DNA from: Salinicola salarius
GTDB taxonomy: Bacteria; Pseudomonadota; Gammaproteobacteria; Pseudomonadales; Halomonadaceae
Assembly (NCBI RefSeq): GCF_002179555.1
Contig: NZ_NHOU01000002.1
Span: 186,001-250,000, forward strand
Length of the DNA: 64,000 bases
Reading direction: 5' to 3'
In this document: one piece after another, positions 38,226-47,280 of the stretch
How the letters are laid out: every line of letters starts with the position of its first letter
Position numbering within the stretch: the stretch's first letter is position 1
Program-made: the position numbers and the translations under genes
The notes under the pieces: generated by a model
Database searches by the model: none
The model's input: the letters and a program-made list of their open reading frames with translations, nothing else
Told to the model about the DNA's origin: nothing

Positions 38226-38532
38226 CCCCTGATAGACAACGCATAAGCAAATTCATTGTCGAACAGACCGATCGGAGCGATTTCCCAAGTACAAATCTCG
38301 ATATCGAACAGGAAGTATTTGGTCCGATAACATGTCACACTACGTAACAGAGGAACGGGAAACGACTCGCGGCAACGGCGCCGGTTTCACGATTTGCTCA
38401 CATCCCCGCTTTCGTGAAGAAGCCAACATCGGCGCGTTATAACGATAAAGGCCCGAGGCGTTCCATTGCGCCGATTGTCTGCACATTTGCCACAGGCAGG
38501 GTTTCAAGGACAGCAGGAATCCAGGAGTTATC
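38226..38532. other. Intergenic region upstream of gacA
   Basis: About 300 bp with lower G+C than its neighbours. It must contain the gacA promoter, but I could not assign one. A short inverted repeat (TTCACG near 38393, CGTGAA near 38413) is the only structure seen. Confidence 0.5.
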
Positions 38533-39180
38533 TTGATCAAGGTATTGGTAGCCGACGATCACCATCTGGTGCGCACGAGTATCGCTCGCGTATTGGACAG
38601 CGAGCCCGACATCGAGGTCATTGCCGAAGCCGACAGCGGGGAGGCTGCATGGCAAGGCTGCCGGGATCATTTGCCGGACATCGCGATGATCGACATCCGC
38701 ATGCCGGGAATCGGGGGCCTGGAAACCATCCTGAAGCTTCTCAAGGCGCCATCCGGCATTCGAATCGTTGCGCTGACGGGACAGGTTGACGAGGGAACGG
38801 CGCAACGCCTGATCAACGCCGGCGTGGCGGGGTTCATCAGCAAGGGGACCGAGCTGGATCTGATGATCGACGCGGTACGCCGAATAGCGGATGGCGAGCG
38901 CTTCATCAGCGCCGACATTGCCCAACGCGTCGTGCTGGCCCGAAGCGAAGGCCGCCACAATCCGTTCGACCAGCTCTCGCACCGGGAACTGCAGATCGCG
39001 ACGATGATCATCCACTGCTACAAGGTGAGCCGCATTTCGGAGCAGCTCGCGCTCAGTCCGAAGACCGTGAATACCTACCGCTACCGAATCTTCGACAAGT
39101 TGCAGGTACAGTCCGATGTCGAGCTGACTCATCTCGGTCTACGGCACGGTTTACTGGGCAGTCTCGAACCTCGGACCTGA
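38533..39180 (+). CDS. gacA: Response regulator GacA/UvrY
   Basis: 215 aa. Receiver domain with acidic pocket D8-D9, phosphoacceptor D54 (MIDIRMPG) and FISKG lysine near 105; LuxR-type helix-turn-helix (about 149-205) with LSHRELQIATMII, ISEQLALSPKTVNTYRYRI. GacS phosphorylates it; it switches on csrB/rsm-type small RNAs. Start codon is TTG at 38533, with AGGAG five bases upstream; the protein start IKVLVADDHHLVR is typical. The uvrC neighbour downstream is the usual gammaproteobacterial arrangement. Confidence 0.96.
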   Translation: MIKVLVADDHHLVRTSIARVLDSEPDIEVIAEADSGEAAWQGCRDHLPDIAMIDIRMPGIGGLETILKLLKAPSGIRIVALTGQVDEGTAQRLINAGVAGFISKGTELDLMIDAVRRIADGERFISADIAQRVVLARSEGRHNPFDQLSHRELQIATMIIHCYKVSRISEQLALSPKTVNTYRYRIFDKLQVQSDVELTHLGLRHGLLGSLEPRT

Positions 39181-39260
39181 ACTTCGGCCATGACGCGATG
39201 GGCTCGGTGGAAATGTTCGATCCTCGCAGTGCCCGCCCGGGTTTTTGATATACTGCGAGG

Positions 39261-41102
39261 ATGAGTGAATCCTCGATCGATACCCCATCGCGCTTCGACG
39301 CCAAGCATTTCCTGAAGTCGGTCTCGGAGTCCCCGGGCGTGTACCGCATGCTCGACGAGCAGGCCAACGTGCTCTACGTCGGCAAGGCCAAGCGACTCAA
39401 GCCACGACTGGCCAGCTACTTCCGTGGCGCACTGAACGCCAAGACCCAGGCGCTGGTCGCCCGGATTCATGACATTCAAGTCACGATTACCCGTAGCGAA
39501 ACCGAAGCGCTGCTGCTCGAGCAGACCTTGATCAAGGAGTTGCGGCCCCCTTACAACATCCTGCTTCGCGACGACAAATCGTACCCCTATGTCTTCGTCA
39601 CCGATCGGCACCCTTACCCCGCGCTCGAGTTCAAGCGTGTTCGGCAGAAGCGTCGCGACGGCCGTTACCTGGGCCCCTACCCCAGCTCCACCGCGGTGCG
39701 CGAGAGCCTTTCGCTGATGCAGAAGATCTTTCGCATCCGCAACTGCGAAGACAGCGTGTTCGCCCATCGCCAGCGACCCTGCCTGCAGTACCAGATCAAG
39801 CGCTGCAGCGCGCCCTGCGTCGACTACATCAGCGAAGCCGACTACCGCCAGGATGTAGAGCACGCCGTGATGTGCCTCGAGGGGCGCAGCGAGCAGGTCA
39901 CGCAGCAGTTGACTGCCAGCATGGAGCGCGCGAGCGATTCCCTCGATTTCGAGGAAGCCGCCCGGCTGCGGGATCAGGTTCAGCAACTGCGGAGACTGCA
40001 GGAGAAGCAGTACGTCGACAACACCGATGGCGACGCCGATGTCTTTGCGCTGGCGGAGCAACCGGGCGGGTTGTGCATCAGCGTACTGGCCATTCGTCAG
40101 GGGCGCATGCTGGGCGCGCGGCACCATCAACCCGATAACGGTCTGGATCTTGGCGCCAGCGAACTGCTGAGCGAGTTCGTCAGCCAGTTCTATCTCGGCC
40201 AGTCCAAGGAGATCCCGCTCGAGATCATCGCTTCGCATCCGATGACGGACAGCGAACTCCTCCAGTCGGCATTGAGCGAGCACGCCGGCCGCCGGGTCCG
40301 GGTGACGTCGCAAGTCCGCGGCCATCGTGCCCAGTGGCGTCGACTGGCGATCACCAACGCCGAGCAGCATCTGGCCACCCAGCTCGCCAACCGCAGTCAG
40401 CTGGGCAAGCGCTTCGAATCTCTGCGAGCAGCCCTGGACATGCCGACGGCGCCCGCGCGGCTGGAGTGTTTCGATATCAGCCACAGCCATGGCGAAGCAA
40501 CAGTGGCTTCCTGCGTCGTGTTCGACCAGAACGGCCCGGCCAAGTCCGACTATCGGCGCTTCAATATCGAGGGCGTGGCCGCCGGTGACGATTACGCGGC
40601 CATGCGACAGGCGCTGTCCCGCCGTTTCAAACGACTGCAGAAAGGCGAAGGCAAACTGCCCGATATCCTGATCGTCGACGGCGGCAAGGGCCAGTTGAAC
40701 ATGGCCCGGGAAGTTCTGGTCGAACTGGAAGTCGTCGGCGTTGCGCTGATCGGTGTCGCCAAGGGCACGACACGAAAGGCCGGCCTGGAGACGCTGTTCA
40801 TCGAAACCGTGGACCGCACGCTGAATCTCGACACCAGCTCGCCGGGACTGCATCTGATCCAGCATATACGCGACGAAGCCCACCGCTTCGCGATCACCGG
40901 CCACCGCCAGCGCCGCGACAAGCAGCGCCGAACGTCTTCATTGCAGGATATTCCCGGCGTCGGGCCGAAACGTCGCCGAGAACTGTTACGCTTCTTCGGT
41001 GGTCTGCAGGGCGTGCGCAAGGCAACCCGAGACGATCTTTCCCGCGTTCCCGGGATCAATGAACAGATGGCGGCTACCATTCATCAGGCGCTCCATGGAT
41101 GA
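39261..41102 (+). CDS. uvrC: Excinuclease ABC subunit C
   Basis: 613 aa. Makes both incisions in nucleotide-excision repair. GIY-YIG nuclease (about 20-100; GVYRMLDEQANVLYVGKA), Cys-rich QIKRCSAPCVDY, UVR motif (LDFEEAARLRDQVQQL), RNase H-like C-terminal nuclease (LECFDISHSHGEATVASCVVF, DYAAMRQAL, ILIVDGGKGQLN) and a tandem helix-hairpin-helix end (IPGVGPKRRRELL, VPGINEQMAATI). Follows gacA by 80 bp. Confidence 0.98.
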   Translation: MSESSIDTPSRFDAKHFLKSVSESPGVYRMLDEQANVLYVGKAKRLKPRLASYFRGALNAKTQALVARIHDIQVTITRSETEALLLEQTLIKELRPPYNILLRDDKSYPYVFVTDRHPYPALEFKRVRQKRRDGRYLGPYPSSTAVRESLSLMQKIFRIRNCEDSVFAHRQRPCLQYQIKRCSAPCVDYISEADYRQDVEHAVMCLEGRSEQVTQQLTASMERASDSLDFEEAARLRDQVQQLRRLQEKQYVDNTDGDADVFALAEQPGGLCISVLAIRQGRMLGARHHQPDNGLDLGASELLSEFVSQFYLGQSKEIPLEIIASHPMTDSELLQSALSEHAGRRVRVTSQVRGHRAQWRRLAITNAEQHLATQLANRSQLGKRFESLRAALDMPTAPARLECFDISHSHGEATVASCVVFDQNGPAKSDYRRFNIEGVAAGDDYAAMRQALSRRFKRLQKGEGKLPDILIVDGGKGQLNMAREVLVELEVVGVALIGVAKGTTRKAGLETLFIETVDRTLNLDTSSPGLHLIQHIRDEAHRFAITGHRQRRDKQRRTSSLQDIPGVGPKRRRELLRFFGGLQGVRKATRDDLSRVPGINEQMAATIHQALHG

Positions 41103-41163
41103 GCGTAAGCAGCAGGCGTAAAATGCCCGACTTTCAACCCCCAGTAAGGACGCTAGCGGCACG

Positions 41164-41712
41164 ATGAACATTCCCAACATGCTCACTCTGGCAAGAATCG
41201 TGTTCATCCCGCTCATGGTGGTGCTGTTCTATCTCCCCTACGCCTGGAGCCTCCCGCTGACCGCAGCGCTTTTCGGGCTGGCCGCGATCACCGACTGGCT
41301 GGATGGCTACCTGGCCAGACGCTGGAACCAGAGCACTCCCTTCGGCGCCTTTCTCGACCCCGTGGCGGACAAGGTCATGGTTGCCGTCGCCCTGGCATTA
41401 TTGATAGAGCGCTACGAGGCGATTTGGCTGACACTTCCAGCCTTGGTCATCATAGGCCGCGAGATCGTGATCTCCGCGCTACGTGAATGGATGGCCGAGA
41501 TAGGTCAGCGCAAGCGCGTCGCCGTCTCCTGGATCGGCAAGTCCAAGACGACGCTGCAGATGATTTCTCTGCTGCTGCTGCTGGGCTTTCCTCCCGGTTC
41601 CCCGATCGCCGATCTCGCCATCGCTCTGCTCTACGCCGCGGCCGGCCTGACGCTGTGGTCGATGATCCAGTATCTCAAGGCGGCCTGGCCGGAATTGACT
41701 CGCTCGCTGTGA
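41164..41712 (+). CDS. pgsA: CDP-diacylglycerol-glycerol-3-phosphate 3-phosphatidyltransferase
   Basis: 182-aa inner-membrane enzyme that makes phosphatidylglycerol phosphate. The CDP-alcohol motif DG-x2-AR-x8-G-x3-D-x3-D is complete: D47, G48, A51, R52, G61, D65, D69. About four to five helices. [17 protein letters not shown] and [28 protein letters not shown] are typical of PgsA. Follows uvrC by about 60 bp. Confidence 0.97.
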   Translation: MNIPNMLTLARIVFIPLMVVLFYLPYAWSLPLTAALFGLAAITDWLDGYLARRWNQSTPFGAFLDPVADKVMVAVALALLIERYEAIWLTLPALVIIGREIVISALREWMAEIGQRKRVAVSWIGKSKTTLQMISLLLLLGFPPGSPIADLAIALLYAAAGLTLWSMIQYLKAAWPELTRSL

Positions 41713-41732
41713 CTAAAAATTGCCATAAGCGT

Positions 41733-41760
41733 TTGACACTTACGAAGTTATCCTTATAAT
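41733..41760 (+). promoter_or_regulatory. Sigma-70 promoter of the tRNA-Gly/Cys/Leu cluster
   Basis: Perfect TTGACA (41733-41738), 16-bp spacer, perfect TATAAT (41755-41760), then a G+C-rich discriminator GCGACGGCG. The first tRNA starts 16 bases after the -10. Confidence 0.92.
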
Positions 41761-41775
41761 GCGACGGCGTGTTCA

Positions 41776-41850
41776 GCGGGAATAGCTCAGTGGTAGAGCA
41801 TCGCCTTGCCAAGGCGAGGGTCGGGAGTTCGAATCTCCTTTCCCGCTCCA
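41776..41850 (+). tRNA. tRNA-Gly (anticodon GCC)
   Basis: 75 nt with encoded CCA. Acceptor GCGGGAA/TTTCCCGC, anticodon arm CGCCT-TGCCA-AGGCG with GCC, T loop TTCGAAT. First gene of a three-tRNA cluster. Confidence 0.98.
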
Positions 41851-41935
41851 AAACACGATTTTCGATCCTACTGAATTGACGCAGGTTGTACTGGCCAGAC
41901 CAGTTCGAGCAGCAGTCCTTGGTAAATCGATGAAA

Positions 41936-42009
41936 GGCTGGATGGCAGAGTGGTTATGCAGCGGACTGCAACTCCGTGTACGCCGGTTCGATTCCGACTC
42001 CAGCCTCCA
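41936..42009 (+). tRNA. tRNA-Cys (anticodon GCA)
   Basis: 74 nt with encoded CCA. Acceptor GGCTGGA/TCCAGCC, anticodon loop CTGCAAC with GCA, T loop TTCGATT, discriminator base U as required for Cys identity. Confidence 0.97.
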
Positions 42010-42108
42010 CTTCTTCTCAGCATCGAATCACGCAGGTTCGATCGCTTCCTAGGTCACCGGCGCCTTGCCTTTCAAAAGGCCACCGGATAGTTTGACCGAA
42101 TGTCGTTG

Positions 42109-42195
42109 GCCCGGATGGCGAAATTGGTAGACGCAAGGGACTTAAAATCCCTCGACCGTTAGGTCGTGTCGGTTCAAGTCCGACTCCGGGCACCA
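42109..42195 (+). tRNA. tRNA-Leu (anticodon TAA)
   Basis: 87 nt with encoded CCA. Long variable arm (CGACCGTTAGGTCG) marks a class II tRNA; anticodon arm AGGGA-CTTAAAA-TCCCT with TAA; acceptor GCCCGGA/TCCGGGC; discriminator A. Confidence 0.98.
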
Positions 42196-42721
42196 TTTTC
42201 CTGACCATTGACGTTTCCTGCTTCCATATCGATCGCTTACGCAGACCGAATACCAGCTGTGTGATACCTCTTTTCCGTCTTTCCGGGATGACGCATTCTC
42301 CAGGCAATACCGCGGTCCACCACGACGAGAAGCCACGGCGGACAAGCGGTTTTCGAAGACAGTCAGTTGAACATTCGATGCGGAATCGGCGAGAAAAAGC
42401 GACCCGTCGCACACGAGGATGGTTGCCATGTGCGCCGGGTCGAAGCAGTCGCAGGGAAGCGACACAAAGTGGTAGGCGAATTCGGCCAGAAGACGCCGAA
42501 AAACATACCCGGCTACTGGCGCTCATGCGCGCACCAGACCGTTGGATGAATACTCTATCGGCAGATAGCCATGCGACTTTAGCCCGCCCCTTGCATTCGT
42601 CTCGAGTCATGCGACCTGCTCGAAAATATGCGACACTCTCGCGCCCTGTGGTCCGCCGGATCACTCGTCTCGCTATTCGGATCCCGCTGCCAAGACATCC
42701 TGCCAACTCGACCTCGATGCC
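42196..42721. other. 526-bp region without a recognisable gene between tRNA-Leu and dusA
   Basis: Open frames of 100-150 codons exist here, but they have no known motif, no good ribosome site and unusual Arg/His-rich composition. The base composition is more mixed than in the neighbours. The site lies between two genes (tRNA-Leu and dusA) that are both often used by integrating elements, but I see no integrase and no repeated tRNA end here. Confidence 0.5.
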
Positions 42722-43747
42722 ATGACTGACCTTCAAACCAATACCACAGCGCCACAGCTCGACCGCACCTTCTCCGTCGCCCCGATGATGGATTGGACGA
42801 CCCGCGATTACCGCGCGCTGGCGAGATGCCTCACGCGGCGTGCGCTGCTGTACACGGAAATGGTGACTACGGGCGCGATCCTGCACGGCTCGCCGCGAGA
42901 GCGTTTTCTGGGCTACAGCGCCGTCGAACATCCGCTGGCGCTGCAACTGGGGGGCAGCGATCCCGGGGAATTGGCCGAATGCGCGGCTATCGCCGAGGCG
43001 TGGGGCTACGACGAGGTCAACCTGAACGTGGGCTGTCCCAGCGATCGGGTCCAGAACAACCTCATCGGCGCCTGCCTGATGGGCTATCCCGACAAGGTTG
43101 CCGATGCGGTGGCGGCGATGCGTGGCGCGGTATCGATCCCGGTCACGGTGAAGTGTCGTATCGGCATCGACGACCAGGACGAGGATGCCGATCTCGAGCG
43201 CTTCATCGAGCGGGTGGCAGCCGCCGGCTGCGATACCTTCATCGTGCATGCCCGCAAGGCCTGGCTGCAGGGGCTCTCCCCCAAGGAGAACCGGGACGTG
43301 CCGCCGCTGAACTACGAACGGGTCTATCGCCTCAAGGCCGCCCACCCCGAGCTGCATATTGGCATCAACGGCGGCATCAAGACGCTGGAGGCGTGCCGGG
43401 CGCATCTGGAGGCCGGCGTAGATAGCGTGATGGTCGGTCGCGAGGCGTATCAGAACCCCTGGCTGCTGGCCGAAGTCGATAGCCAGCTCTATGGTCAGAC
43501 GCCGCCAGCATCCAGCCGCCACGACGTGGCACGCGCCTTCCGTCCCTACGTGATCGAGCGGCTCGCCGAGGGCGCCAGGCTCAACCACGTGACCCGGCAT
43601 CTACTGGGGCTGTTCCAGGGCTGCGCGGGCGGAAGACGCTTCCGTCGTCACCTATCGGAGCATGCCCATCGGGAAGGTGCCGGCATCAGCGTCTACGACG
43701 ATGCCGTCGGCCTGATAGACGAAAGCCGGCTGGCACAGACGGCCTAG
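42722..43747 (+). CDS. dusA: tRNA-dihydrouridine synthase A
   Basis: 341-aa FMN TIM-barrel enzyme reducing uridines 20/20a in the tRNA D loop. FSVAPMMDWTTRDYRALAR at the N-terminus, catalytic Cys105 in NVGCPSDRVQNN, VKCRIGIDDQD, FIVHARKAWLQGLSPKENRDVPPL and INGGI are DusA-type. Plus strand, no operon partner. The ATG is preceded by weak ribosome-site sequence only. Confidence 0.96.
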   Translation: MTDLQTNTTAPQLDRTFSVAPMMDWTTRDYRALARCLTRRALLYTEMVTTGAILHGSPRERFLGYSAVEHPLALQLGGSDPGELAECAAIAEAWGYDEVNLNVGCPSDRVQNNLIGACLMGYPDKVADAVAAMRGAVSIPVTVKCRIGIDDQDEDADLERFIERVAAAGCDTFIVHARKAWLQGLSPKENRDVPPLNYERVYRLKAAHPELHIGINGGIKTLEACRAHLEAGVDSVMVGREAYQNPWLLAEVDSQLYGQTPPASSRHDVARAFRPYVIERLAEGARLNHVTRHLLGLFQGCAGGRRFRRHLSEHAHREGAGISVYDDAVGLIDESRLAQTA

Positions 43748-43818
43748 CTGCCGCAGGAAAATGGCCCGCAAGGAACGGACCAAAGACAGGGCACCGCTCG
43801 CCGACTTTTCGTACCAAC

Positions 43819-44841
43819 CTAGAAGCCGGTCGTCTCGTAGCGCGACTGGAAATTCTCCACCATGTTCTCGACGTCATCGATTTCCTGATAGCGGGCAACG
43901 TGAAGCAGCGCCTCGCCTTCGTTGACCAGTGGCAGGTTGCTCATCCCGATGACGATACCATCGGCACTTGCGACGATCGGCGCTTCATCGTTGCCGAATG
44001 GATCGGCGACCACGCCCAGTACCTGCTGCTTGGCGACCCGCACACCCAACCTCACGCGCGGTCTGAAAATGCCGTCGATCGGCGCCCGCGCCCAGCTGGA
44101 ACCGTTGGCGATCTCGGCCGCCGGCGGCGCCCGTCGCCGGCTGTCTGCCGGCAGCATGCCGATCAGCCGCATGACACGCCGGATCCCTCTGACGCCGGGC
44201 GCTATCGCCCACTCATCGAATCTCAGCGCCTCGCCGGCCTCGTAGGTCAGCACCGGCACGCCGCGATTCTGGGCATACTCGCGCAGGCTCCCCTCGCGCA
44301 GCTCGGCATTCAGGATCACCGGCACCCCGAACGCCTCGGCCATGGCCTGGGTTTCCCGATTCTGACGCAGCTGGGATCGGATCTGCGGCAGGTTGGTACG
44401 GTGAATGGCCCCGGTATGCAGGTCGATGATATGCGTGGCCCGATCGACCATCTCCTCGCGCAGCAGCGCCGCGATTCGTGAACCCAGAGACCCGCTCTCG
44501 CTCCCCGGAAAGCAGCGGTTGAGATCGCGCCGATCCGGCAGGTAGCGCGACTGCTGCACGAAGCCGAAGACGTTGACGACCGGAACGGCGATCAGCGTTC
44601 CGCGAAGCCTCGACAGGTTCGGCAACTTCAACAGTCGACGGACGATCTCGACACCATTGAGCTCGTCGCCATGAATGGCACTGCAAACCAGCAGCACCGG
44701 CCCGGGCTGGCGCCCGTGAACCACTTCGACCGGAATATGCATCGGAGCATGCGTATAGAGCTTGGCGACCGGTACATCGATCTGGCGACGCGTACCGGGC
44801 TCGATTCGTTCGCCCGCAAGTGTGAAAGCTTCCTGCGCCAT
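43819..44841 (-). CDS. Succinylglutamate desuccinylase/aspartoacylase family protein
   Basis: 340-aa zinc amidohydrolase of the M14-like AstE/AspA family. Zinc ligands H57 and E60 in SAIHGDELNGVE and H142 in DLHTGAIH; RRDLNRCFPG near 104-113 binds substrate carboxylate. The C-terminal third carries a beta-barrel (RVGLRVAKQQ...). The function could be deacylation of an N-acyl amino acid; ectoine-degradation DoeB belongs to the same broad family but its usual neighbours are absent. AAGGG precedes the ATG. Confidence 0.88.
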   Translation of the reverse strand: MAQEAFTLAGERIEPGTRRQIDVPVAKLYTHAPMHIPVEVVHGRQPGPVLLVCSAIHGDELNGVEIVRRLLKLPNLSRLRGTLIAVPVVNVFGFVQQSRYLPDRRDLNRCFPGSESGSLGSRIAALLREEMVDRATHIIDLHTGAIHRTNLPQIRSQLRQNRETQAMAEAFGVPVILNAELREGSLREYAQNRGVPVLTYEAGEALRFDEWAIAPGVRGIRRVMRLIGMLPADSRRRAPPAAEIANGSSWARAPIDGIFRPRVRLGVRVAKQQVLGVVADPFGNDEAPIVASADGIVIGMSNLPLVNEGEALLHVARYQEIDDVENMVENFQSRYETTGF

Positions 44842-45014
44842 GACAACCCTTGGTAATTGAAGATCTTATGATCGTAAAGCCATCGCACGATCAAGGCGAG
44901 TCATGTTGCTGCCCGGCTTCCCGCCCGATAGGCGCGGCCCCTCCCCTCCTCCCCTCGATCCGAAAGCATTCGAAAGCGGATCACGGCTGCGCGAGGCACC
45001 GGCAACGAAGAAAG

Positions 45015-45803
45015 TCAGAACTCGGCATCGTCGGCCGGGCGATGGCGCCAGAGCCAGACGACATCGCGGCCGAAGGAGAGCAGCAGCAGCGTCGCCGCCA
45101 GAAGCGCAAATCCGGTCGCCCACGCCGGCTCGACGAAAGGCAGCAGACAGACCATCAACGTCGCCACCTGCCATACGCAAACCGTCTTGCGGAAATAGCT
45201 CTCGGGCAGCGCCCGATTGAGCCAGGGCGAGTACATCCCGGCGATCACGAACGCGTAACGAGCCAGGCCGATGACCAGCACCCACACGCCGACCTTCTCC
45301 AACGCGATCAGCGCCATACACAGCACGACGATGAAGAAGGCGTCCAGTTCCATGTCGAAACGGGCACCGAAAGCGCTCGATGAACCAGTGCGGCGCGCCA
45401 CCCAGCCATCGATACCGTCGAGCGACAGCGCCAGCAAGCAGAGCGAAGCGATACCTTCGGCGTGGCGCTGGATGAAATCCGGATAGACCACCACGCCAGC
45501 GACGAACGCAATCAACGCGGCGCGCAGCAACGTGACGCGATTGGCCCAACCCAGGCCATGACGGGCGGCGGGCCAGACCCACAGCACGGCCGTCGCGATC
45601 GCCAAGTAAACGCCACCGGCGGTGAACCGCAGGCCCGACGGCGCGGAAAACGCCCACTGCACCCACTCGACCAGCAGCGCCACCAGAGCCAGGCCCGCCG
45701 CCATCTCCATCCAGCCCCGGACGGACCGAAATCGCCGTGAAGACGGAGTTGCCCGCATACGTGCCGATGAATGTCGCATCGCCGGTCTCTCCCTGGTTGC
45801 CAT
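45015..45803 (-). CDS. CDP-alcohol phosphatidyltransferase family protein
   Basis: 262-aa membrane enzyme. The catalytic motif is complete: D132-G133, A136-R137, G146, D150, D154. It has about 7-8 helices, with an extra N-terminal hydrophobic part compared with PgsA. It joins a CDP-linked lipid to an alcohol headgroup, but the headgroup cannot be told from sequence. AAGGAGG precedes the ATG at 45803. It is divergent from the plus-strand genes at 46141-50700 and probably shares a control region with them. Confidence 0.9.
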   Translation of the reverse strand: MATRERPAMRHSSARMRATPSSRRFRSVRGWMEMAAGLALVALLVEWVQWAFSAPSGLRFTAGGVYLAIATAVLWVWPAARHGLGWANRVTLLRAALIAFVAGVVVYPDFIQRHAEGIASLCLLALSLDGIDGWVARRTGSSSAFGARFDMELDAFFIVVLCMALIALEKVGVWVLVIGLARYAFVIAGMYSPWLNRALPESYFRKTVCVWQVATLMVCLLPFVEPAWATGFALLAATLLLLSFGRDVVWLWRHRPADDAEF

Positions 45804-46034
45804 GATCGCCCCTCCTTCGCCACCTCATCCCGTCCAGGGACGCAGTAGTCAGGCATCGTTACGCACCTCGTACAAGTCTGGATGCACTTTGACCGATTTG
45901 CGAGAAACGACTTCCTGTCGGCTTCGTTACCGGAAGCGGACGGTGCCCTATCCGGCTCTGCACCATCCCGCGAAGTTCTGGGTAGAAAGCAGATATCCAA
46001 CCCGGGTTCGATGACTCCTGCTTGCAGCTCCTTT

Positions 46035-46055
46035 ATTGTACATTACTTGTACAAT
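46035..46055. promoter_or_regulatory. Perfect inverted repeat ATTGTAC-N7-GTACAAT, candidate operator
   Basis: ATTGTAC (46035-46041) and GTACAAT (46049-46055) are exact reverse complements; read as direct repeats the same site is TTGTACA-N4-TTGTACA. It lies 86 bp before the ADH-like gene in the 337-bp divergent gap (45804-46140). A further TTGTAC (minus strand, 45876-45871) lies upstream of the CDP-alcohol transferase gene. The rest of the gap shows no gene. Confidence 0.6.
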
Positions 46056-46140
46056 GCTAAATCGTCATACTCTGCCATACTGCCATTCAGAGCGACAGCA
46101 AGCCGGACATCCCGATCTGTATCAAGGAGCGGATATCTCA

Positions 46141-47112
46141 ATGACGACGCCTTACGCCCATGCTTTCTGGTCGCTCGGCGACGGTACCGGCGAAATTCGC
46201 CAGGCCGAGCTGAGTGTCAGCGGCGATCTCATGGTAAGAACCTGCTACTCGGCCATCAGCCGTGGCAGCGAAACCTTGGTCTTCAAGGGCCAGGTACCGG
46301 TCAGCGAATACCAGCGAATGCGCGCGCCGTTCCAGAGCGGCGAGTTTCCGGGGCCGGTCAAATACGGCTACTCCAACGTCGGCGTCGTCGAGCAGGGAGC
46401 CCACGACTGGCACGGCCGATACGTCTACTGCCTGCATCCACACCAGACCCACTACCGCGTGGGTGCCGACGATGTCGTTCCGCTGCCGCCGGACGTGCCT
46501 CCCCAACGCGCAATTCTCGGCGCCAACATGGAGACGGCGCTCAACGCCCTGTGGGATGCCGCCCCGGGAATCGGCGACCGAATCAGCGTCGTCGGCGCTG
46601 GCGTGGTCGGCGCCCTGGTGGCCTGGCTTTGCGCCCGCCTGCCCGGTGCCCACGTCCAGTTGATCGATATCGACGAGCGCAAGCGTTTCTTGGGGGAGGC
46701 GCTGAGCGTCGACTTTCATACCCCGGAAACGGCCGCCGCCGAGCAGGATCTGGTCATCCACGCCAGCGCCTCGGATGGCGGCCTGCAGACCGCCCTCTCG
46801 CTGGCCGGGTTCGAGGCGACCGTGCTCGAGATGAGCTGGTACGGCAGTCGCGAAGTGAATCTGCCGCTCGGCGAGGCGTTTCACGCGCGCCGCCTGACGC
46901 TGCGGTCGAGCCAGGTCGGCAGCGTTTCCCCGGGGCATCGCCCGCGCTGGGATCACAAGCGGCGGCTCTCGCTCGCCCTGTCGCTGCTCAACCACGACTG
47001 CCTGGACGTGCTGATCAGCGGCGAAAGCCACTTCCGGGATCTGCCCGAGACATTGAAACGGCTGAGCCAGTCCGACGACGATACGCTCTGTCAGCGCATC
47101 CGCTACGGCTGA
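46141..47112 (+). CDS. Medium-chain (zinc-type) alcohol dehydrogenase-like protein
   Basis: 323 aa. Rossmann motif SVVGAGVVGALVAWL with GAGVVG at 152-157 and DID acid tail (IDIDERK). The N-terminal GroES-like part keeps YSAISRGSETLVFKG and KYGYSNVGVVE but not the usual Cys-x-x-Glu/His zinc set, and the structural-zinc Cys4 loop is absent. Such proteins resemble bacteriochlorophyllide-type and other NAD(P) dehydrogenases acting on bulky substrates. AAGGAG precedes the ATG. First gene of a tightly linked set running to 50700. Confidence 0.82.
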   Translation: MTTPYAHAFWSLGDGTGEIRQAELSVSGDLMVRTCYSAISRGSETLVFKGQVPVSEYQRMRAPFQSGEFPGPVKYGYSNVGVVEQGAHDWHGRYVYCLHPHQTHYRVGADDVVPLPPDVPPQRAILGANMETALNALWDAAPGIGDRISVVGAGVVGALVAWLCARLPGAHVQLIDIDERKRFLGEALSVDFHTPETAAAEQDLVIHASASDGGLQTALSLAGFEATVLEMSWYGSREVNLPLGEAFHARRLTLRSSQVGSVSPGHRPRWDHKRRLSLALSLLNHDCLDVLISGESHFRDLPETLKRLSQSDDDTLCQRIRYG

Positions 47113-47191
47113 AGCCGCGTAACCGCCTTGGCACCGGCAGTATAAGAATGACCTAGTGAAGAATGACCGGCGGCGAGGATCGAATCACCAC

Positions 47192-47268
47192 GGGCTCATG
47201 CACCAAGGGCTCGTGTATCAAAGGCACACACATCAAAAGGCACATGCCTCAAAGGACTCATGCCTCAA
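47192..47268. repeat. 15-16-bp tandem repeat before the PTPS-like gene, 5 copies
   Basis: GGGCTCATGCACCAA, GGGCTCGTGTATCAAA, GGCACACACATCAAAA, GGCACATGCCTCAAA, GGACTCATGCCTCAA; the next bases GGAGCGAAAGGA provide the ribosome site of the downstream gene. Each junction makes an AAGG followed by a potential ATG or GTG. Confidence 0.85.
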
Positions 47269-47280
47269 GGAGCGAAAGGA

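Noticed and set aside
39129-40904. 591-codon open frame on the minus strand
   Set aside because: Antisense to uvrC; no conserved motif.
42017-43600. 527-codon open frame on the minus strand
   Set aside because: It lies antisense to dusA and also runs over tRNA-Leu; the protein is His/Arg-rich with no motif. It is a high-G+C shadow frame.
43819-44841. Ectoine-degradation deacetylase doeB
   Set aside because: The family matches, but doeA and the other ectoine catabolism genes are not adjacent, and the sequence alone does not separate the subfamilies.
46035-46055. MerR-type promoter with a long 19-20 bp spacer at the TTGTACA palindrome
   Set aside because: I could not fit convincing -35 and -10 hexamers at that spacing around the palindrome, so only an operator is proposed.
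47192-47268. Possible CRISPR-like array
   Set aside because: Units are only 15-16 bp, directly adjacent without spacers, and degenerate; no cas gene is present.
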